From positions 1 through 18,903 of the forward strand of contig CANQBU010000008.1 of assembly GCA_947589615.1 (NCBI GenBank): 18,903 nucleotides of DNA. The letters are read 5' to 3'. The stretch is from an uncultured Clostridia bacterium. GTDB taxonomy: Bacteria; Bacillota; Clostridia; Christensenellales; UBA1242. The translations under genes and the position numbers were made by a program. This document shows, one piece after another, positions 15,241 to 18,903 of this stretch. The notes under the pieces are model-generated. The model did not search any database, was not told where the DNA came from, and was given only the letters and a program-made list of their open reading frames with translations. Every line of letters begins with the position of its first letter. The stretch's first letter is position 1.

Positions 15241-15717
15241 TTATAAAGCCATTTCGCCTTTGTTTTCACTAGAAATCTCGTCAAGTTGGCGATTCCTCTC
15301 TTCCAAAATTTCAGCCACACCCGAAGCCACATCGACAACGCTTTGATATGTAACTTTTGCCGAGTAATCACTTACATTTTTTGCATCTTTAATCATAGAT
15401 TCCAAATTTGATGTAAATTCATCGAAGTTTTTTGAAAAAATGGAGCGTTTCACTTCCTTCTCAACTTTCCCCTGCGAAATTGTTTGTCTTTTGTTTGCTT
15501 TTACAAGCTTAAAATACATGTCAGTAAGATAAGCAATTTTTTGCTCATGCAATTTATCAAGGTCAGTTGGAGTGGTATCCTTTAATTTAGAAAATTCCCC
15601 TTGTGCCTTTTCGATAAGTTGGTGACAGCACAAAATCTTATCATTATTAAAGATTTTTGCCGCTTCAACTGCGTCTTCAATATTTAATGTTTTTCCGTCA
15701 ACTTTGATTTTTTTCAT
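15241..15717 (-). CDS. Unknown helical protein, first gene of the operon
   Basis: 158 residues, starting at the ATG 15715-15717 after GGGGAGGAC. A short beta-like start (MKKIKVDGKTLNIEDAVEAA) resembles the opening of many small ligand or adaptor proteins. The rest is helical and includes a Cys pair (CCHQ). There is no signal peptide. It heads the operon 15717-14157 and faces the AraC-family gene across 165 nt that carry both promoters and a palindrome, so local control by that regulator is a reasonable inference. Confidence 0.75.
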   Translation of the reverse strand: MKKIKVDGKTLNIEDAVEAAKIFNNDKILCCHQLIEKAQGEFSKLKDTTPTDLDKLHEQKIAYLTDMYFKLVKANKRQTISQGKVEKEVKRSIFSKNFDEFTSNLESMIKDAKNVSDYSAKVTYQSVVDVASGVAEILEERNRQLDEISSENKGEMAL

Positions 15718-15748
15718 TTGTCCTCCCCGCTTTTTATATATTCATTAT

Positions 15749-15777
15749 ATCATAAATATAATATTCATGCGTGACAA
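15749..15777 (-). promoter_or_regulatory. Predicted promoter of the three-gene operon
   Basis: On the minus strand TTGTCA (15772-15777), 17 nt, TATGAT (15749-15754). The -35 hexamer lies inside the left arm of the palindrome 15769-15800, so a protein bound there would block or alter this promoter. Confidence 0.55.
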
Positions 15778-15818
15778 TTTTACATATAAAATTATCACGC
15801 AAATTAAGATTTCGTGAT
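15769..15818. promoter_or_regulatory. Operator-like palindrome between the AraC gene and the operon
   Basis: Two 14-bp arms (15769-15782, GCGTGACAATTTTA; 15787-15800, its reverse complement with one mismatch) flank a four-base centre CATA. A third half-site, CGTGAT at 15813-15818, pairs with ATCACG at 15794-15799. The result is three GTGA/TCAC boxes: 15771-15774, 15795-15798 and 15814-15817. The left arm overlaps the operon's -35 box; the AraC gene's -35 box begins 30 nt to the right. Confidence 0.65.
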
Positions 15819-15847
15819 TTTTTATTGTGCAAAAAAGTCGTTTTTAT

Positions 15848-15876
15848 TTGACATAAGGGAAAAAATTATCTAAAAT
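15848..15876 (+). promoter_or_regulatory. Predicted promoter of the AraC-family gene, abutting its start codon
   Basis: A perfect TTGACA (15848-15853), 17 nt, and TAAAAT (15871-15876). Six bases (TATTCT) separate the -10 box from the ATG at 15883. No Shine-Dalgarno site is seen, as expected for a leaderless mRNA. Confidence 0.75.
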
Positions 15877-15882
15877 TATTCT

Positions 15883-16620
15883 ATGGAAAACATTTATAAA
15901 AAATTAAACAAAGCGATTGACTATCTTGAGGAGCATCTTTTTGAAGAAGTAAGTTATGGGGAAATTGCAAAAATACTTGAAATGAATGAAAATTACAGCA
16001 AAATCATCTTCGAACTTCTTACAAATTACACGCCTAATGAATATGTCCGACTTCGGAGGCTAAGTGAAGCGGTTTTTCTGCTGCGAAGTCAAAAAATTGT
16101 CGATGTCGCCGTCATTTGTGGGTATGATTCGCGAGAAGGTTTTTCGCGTGCTTTCAAAAAATTTCACGGGTTTTCACCCTCTGAAAAGGGGGCTTATAAG
16201 TTTTTAAATAGGCTTGAACTTAACGAAAATGTATTTAATAAGCCTCTTTTGGAATTGAGTTTAACTACTCTGCCACGCCTTTCACTCTATGGAGTATCTT
16301 ATACAATTTTTTCTGTTAAAGACATAGAGGGAGTGATTTTAAAATTCAAGAAAAGGTATAATCCAGACGGAAAAATATATGGAATAATAGAAAATCGCGG
16401 CGAAAAGTTGAGATATACCCTTGCTACAGAGAGCAATTTTGGCAAAGACTTTGAAAAAATAACAATAAACAAAAACAACTTTATTCAATTAAAAAATCCA
16501 TATTTTGACTACAAAATTTCATCATCGCGCTATTTAATCTTGCCCGATATTGAGATATTCGAAGGTGAAAATCACTATCTTTTATTTAATAGTCCCCTTT
16601 CCTTTCTTCATTCCATTTAG
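15883..16620 (+). CDS. AraC-family regulator with a GyrI-like C-terminal domain
   Basis: 245 residues. Residues 1-107 form an N-terminal AraC double helix-turn-helix, with the family signature around DVAVICGYDSREGFSRAFKK (74-93) and FHGFSPSE (94-101). Residues about 120-245 resemble the GyrI-like small-molecule-binding domain (motifs PRLSLYGVSY, IYGIIEN, LPDIEIFEG), as in Rob/BmrR-type and other drug- or ligand-responding activators; the C-terminal match is by eye and is shorter than the usual 150 or so residues. It is transcribed away from an unknown operon, with an operator-like palindrome between them. The regulated genes may be that operon and itself. The start ATG lacks a ribosome site and sits 6 nt after the -10 box. 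Confidence 0.85.
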   Translation: MENIYKKLNKAIDYLEEHLFEEVSYGEIAKILEMNENYSKIIFELLTNYTPNEYVRLRRLSEAVFLLRSQKIVDVAVICGYDSREGFSRAFKKFHGFSPSEKGAYKFLNRLELNENVFNKPLLELSLTTLPRLSLYGVSYTIFSVKDIEGVILKFKKRYNPDGKIYGIIENRGEKLRYTLATESNFGKDFEKITINKNNFIQLKNPYFDYKISSSRYLILPDIEIFEGENHYLLFNSPLSFLHSI

Positions 16621-16690
16621 AAAGGCTTTTGCAATAAAAAATGCACTCCGAAATTATACTTTTGGTGTGTATTTAATTGTTTAAAAAGGC

Positions 16691-16930
16691 TTACTGATTA
16701 TTATTCTTTAACTCCTTAACCTTCGCTGACAAATCAAGTGTTAACTTATAAAGTTTTTTGAATTTTTCTTCACTTTTTTTCATCTTGTCGGTGATTTTTT
16801 TTCTTTCCTTCTCGTCGGCCTCTTCAAATGATTTTATTAAAATTTGTTTTTCTTCTTCTAACTTTTTTAGTTGCTTATTTATCTCGGCAAGTGCTAAAGA
16901 ATACTCTTTAAATTTTTGTTCTCTATCCAT
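16691..16930 (-). CDS. Small coiled-coil protein
   Basis: 79 residues from the ATG at 16928-16930, which has GAGGTGA upstream overlapping the stop codon of the gene before it. The whole protein reads as a single charged coiled coil rich in Lys and Glu (EKQILIKSFEEADEKERKK). No function can be assigned. It is translated 7 nt after the preceding (frame-disrupted) gene and so belongs to the same transcript. Confidence 0.7.
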   Translation of the reverse strand: MDREQKFKEYSLALAEINKQLKKLEEEKQILIKSFEEADEKERKKITDKMKKSEEKFKKLYKLTLDLSAKVKELKNNNQ

Positions 16931-16937
16931 GTTCACC

Positions 16938-17428
16938 TCACATTACATTATCATAGTTCAAACTATTTTCAATAGCGGCCAAATCTTTTTCAGTTTCATT
17001 GCTAATTTCTCGAATTTTGTTTGCATACATTTTGGTCGTTTGGTCATAAGTCCTTATCAAAAATTGTGCATCCTCTGCGTCTGAATATCCATAGTATCCT
17101 CGGTGACGTGCTTTTGGGTTTCTTTCAGGCAAGCCAAATTGGGCTTTTAACTCATTTTTCAAATCATTATAGCCTTCTCCTGTTGTAACCCTATTGACTT
17201 TCACACCCCTTCTATTCATTGCGGTCATAATTGCATCAGCCGACTCAACAACGGCGTCCATAAGATTTTTTGTAGACAATCTCTCATTATGTTTATTGCC
17301 TTTTCGCATTTCCCTTGATTTTCTGAGAATCCCCCAATCGCATAATATATTTTCATTAAATCGACGAGGGAGTTATATTTCTCTGTCCCTTGCAAAGTAT
17401 CAAATCCGAGTTTTTTACCACAATCCAC
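16938..17428 (-). pseudogene. Unknown gene disrupted by a frameshift at a G5 run
   Basis: Two frames with natural-looking protein meet at a run of five G (minus strand, 17331-17335). The first (start GTG 17426-17428 after AGGAAGG) encodes MDCGKKLGFDTLQGTEKYN...MKIYYAIGG. The second encodes ILRKSREMRKGNKHNERLS...STKNLMDAVVESADAIMTAMNRRG and onward to the TGA at 16938. Adding one G to the run would join them into about 163 residues. The ATG at 17307-17309 has no properly spaced ribosome site, so the second frame alone is a poor gene. It may be a mutated gene, a G-run contingency locus or a sequence error. The product family is not recognised; the C-terminal part is helical and charged with a Gly/Tyr stretch (RGYYGYSDAEDA). 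Confidence 0.6.
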
Positions 17429-17592
17429 AGTTTCCACCTTCCTGACGAGAATAAAATGGAATTCCCGCTAAAATACATTTTTCAGTTTCAACTTTTATGA
17501 TGTTGGTTTTACCATTTCCGTTTGGATTTATGCTTTTAGGAAGCTCCTCCCAATTTTGAATTTCAAAAGAAATAGGCTCTACTTTATGCCAT
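17415..17592 (-). pseudogene. Short gene remnant with a broken start
   Basis: A 61-codon open stretch (17415-17600) reads KVEPISFEIQNWEELPKS...NPNGNGKTNIIKVETEKC...RQEGGNCGLW and looks like protein, but it has no start in frame. An ATG at 17590-17592 with AAAAGG 5 nt upstream begins MA and then meets a stop: ATGGCATAAAGTAGAG. Removing the T would give MAKVEPISFEIQNW in frame. Its end overlaps the start of the next (also disrupted) gene. No family is recognised. It is not proven that it was ever a gene. Confidence 0.45.
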
Positions 17593-17628
17593 ATAACCTT
17601 TTAGTGCGCTGTGTTTACTGTAAAACGC

Positions 17629-17669
17629 CCCGAAACAGTCATTTAGGACAACTAAACTCCTGCTTCGGG
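17629..17669. repeat. Strong bipartite hairpin after the ankyrin-like gene
   Basis: CCCGAAACAG (17629-17638) pairs with CTGCTTCGGG (17660-17669) with one mismatch. Inside it, TTTAG (17642-17646) pairs with CTAAA (17652-17656) around GACAA. It is GC-rich against AT-rich surroundings and lies 55 nt after the ankyrin-like stop. On the minus strand it is followed by GGCGTTTTAC, which makes it a possible terminator, although the T-run is short. It may instead be a repetitive intergenic palindrome or a small RNA. Confidence 0.6.
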
Positions 17670-17724
17670 ACATTTTCCGAGCCTGCCTCACTTGTTTTTA
17701 TTCAGTCTGTTAATTTGTCTGGAC

Positions 17725-18903
17725 TTATAAATCCATTTCATCTTCGTCATATTCTTCTACGTGCTCTTCAACGACTTCTTCGACAACTTCTTGTTTTTGT
17801 TCAGCGTTTTCTTTTTCTTCTTCCTTTTTGCCTTCAAAGACATTGATTGCATCTTTAACTTCAAGCCCTTGCTTATTTTTTAAAGTTCTATTAAGGTCAT
17901 CGCGCTGAAGAAGATTTCTGCAGAAGTTTGCGGCCTCAGGTTTTTCTCTTTCATCGATGGCAATCAAAATAGCATCATTTCCATCTTCGTCTTGATAGTT
18001 TATATCGACACTCTTGTTTTTAACAAGTTCGTCAGCGACATCATAATTACCATGTTTCACTAAGTCAAGAAGGATTTTCCCAGTTGGCTTTTCTTTATTT
18101 ATGTTAAGATTGATATGTGGGTCGTTCAAGAATTTAGAAAATTGACTCTTTGAATCAAACTTATTCTCTTCATCAAAGCCCTTTGCAAGGCGATTTACTA
18201 TGTCATTTGAGAGTCTGTCATAATTTTTCTTCTTATTTTCATCGTTAAAGAAAGATGTCTTTGCGATTATGTCAAACTCATTTGCATCAGCAAGATTGTC
18301 CATCACTGTTTGATAGCCATCTTCTTTGAGATTTGCCAGTTCTTCAAGCCCCTTCAAATCGTTTTCTTCATCTTTAAACAGCCCCAAGAATCCACTGATG
18401 AGTTGACTGAAGAAAGATTCTTCATTGCCATTATGTGCTTTATTGTAATCATACATTTCATGCATCAAGGCATAATCGTTGTGGCGTTTCATGTATCTTG
18501 CAAAGTCTTTAATTTCAGGAGGAAGTGGGTTATCCGACTGTTTAAGCATATCAAATATTATTCCTTCCTTGTCTTTTCCCAAAGTTTCAGCAAGATTTTT
18601 AAGATCTTCTTGACTGTAATCATTGTCGATAATGTCAAGGAAGAGTGCTTTAATTTCATTGTTTACGCTATCTGGTCCCTTCTCCTTATCAGGTCCAATT
18701 ATTCCATCAACATCTTGAACAATTTGGAGGGCGGTTGAAGGATCCATTTTATAATCAGAAGCAAGGACTTTTTCAAGGAAATCGGCATCTTCATTTTCGA
18801 TTGCCTTTTGAATTACCTCTTTCATATCAAGGGAATTTAGGTCAAGGTCATCTCTTTCCAAAACATCTTCAATCACATCGAAGTTATTTTCGCTTAACGC
18901 CTT
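17725..18903 (-). CDS. Ankyrin-like repeat protein with acidic tail (5' partial)
   Basis: The frame is open to the end of the window (392 residues seen), so the N-terminus lies beyond it; a GTG at 18876 is not needed as a start. Seen parts resemble ankyrin repeats: one at the start (ALSENNFDVIEDVLERDDLDLN) and a pair near residues 275-350 (LLDLVKHGNYDVADELVKNK, then VDINYQDEDGNDAILIAID, then FCRNLLQRDDLNRTLKNKQG). The middle (about 60-270) is helical without clear repeats. The C-terminal 45 or so residues are Glu/Val-rich and acidic (VVEEVVEEHVEEYDEDEMDL). There is no signal peptide or membrane helix in the visible part. Ankyrin repeats bind other proteins; the partner is unknown. The gene heads the minus-strand group that continues to 16691. 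Confidence 0.75.
   Translation of the reverse strand, partial: KALSENNFDVIEDVLERDDLDLNSLDMKEVIQKAIENEDADFLEKVLASDYKMDPSTALQIVQDVDGIIGPDKEKGPDSVNNEIKALFLDIIDNDYSQEDLKNLAETLGKDKEGIIFDMLKQSDNPLPPEIKDFARYMKRHNDYALMHEMYDYNKAHNGNEESFFSQLISGFLGLFKDEENDLKGLEELANLKEDGYQTVMDNLADANEFDIIAKTSFFNDENKKKNYDRLSNDIVNRLAKGFDEENKFDSKSQFSKFLNDPHINLNINKEKPTGKILLDLVKHGNYDVADELVKNKSVDINYQDEDGNDAILIAIDEREKPEAANFCRNLLQRDDLNRTLKNKQGLEVKDAINVFEGKKEEEKENAEQKQEVVEEVVEEHVEEYDEDEMDL

Noticed and set aside
17584..17673. 29-residue minus-strand frame MSRSRSLVVLNDCFG... across the hairpin
   Set aside because: Its codons follow the palindrome and there is no convincing ribosome site, so it is probably a by-product of the structured element.
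18310..18738. 142-residue + strand frame opposite the ankyrin-like gene
   Set aside because: Composition (runs of Ile and Phe) is what an antisense frame of a Lys/Glu/Asp-rich gene gives; no ribosome site.

Overview
The window is AT-rich DNA from a bacterium that uses the standard bacterial code. Its ribosome binding sites are of the GGAGG type, its promoters are TTGACA/TATAAT-like, and its intrinsic terminators are short with T-runs. Together with a KtrAB-type potassium uptake pair and a DegV/FakB protein, this suggests a low-GC Firmicute (Bacillota), perhaps an uncultured gut or host-associated clostridial or bacilli-like lineage. No rRNA, tRNA, insertion sequence or CRISPR array was seen, so the lineage stays an inference.

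Layout. 1-2322 (+): the C-terminal part of a membrane-anchored protein, then a 562-residue coiled-coil, fibre-like protein. 2465-3355 (-): an alpha/beta hydrolase. 3356-3848: a long non-coding gap. 3849-6697 (-): three separately transcribed genes, each with its own promoter and terminator. One is an alpha-solenoid repeat protein and the other two are tandem paralogues of unknown function. 6993-9104 (+): ktrB-ktrA. 9180-13572 (-): housekeeping genes in transcription order tilS, degV, mnmE and a frameshifted HAD phosphatase. 13855-15717 (-): a three-gene operon of unknown helical proteins and a 60-residue protein. 15883-16620 (+): an AraC-family regulator divergent from that operon, with a large palindrome between them. 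16691-17592 (-): a small coiled-coil gene and apparently decayed or frameshifted genes. 17629-17669: a strong hairpin. 17725 to the window end (-): an ankyrin-like protein with an acidic tail.

How the genes fit together. KtrB is the potassium-translocating subunit and KtrA its nucleotide-gated cytosolic ring. TilS and MnmE both modify tRNA anticodons. DegV proteins bind fatty acids. The two accessory blocks (3849-6697 and 13855-18903) are rich in helical or repeat proteins without signal peptides, so they look like cytoplasmic proteins of unknown role. Two kinds of promoter-start arrangement appear. Most genes have a Shine-Dalgarno site and about 17-31 nt between the -10 box and the start codon. 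Three genes (ktrB, mnmE, the AraC gene) have only 6-8 nt and no good Shine-Dalgarno site, as expected for leaderless mRNAs.

The most interesting items are the leaderless trio, the operator-like palindrome between the AraC gene and the unknown operon, the repeat protein with a three-unit super-repeat, the paralogues duplicated together with their promoters, and the three frame-disrupted loci.
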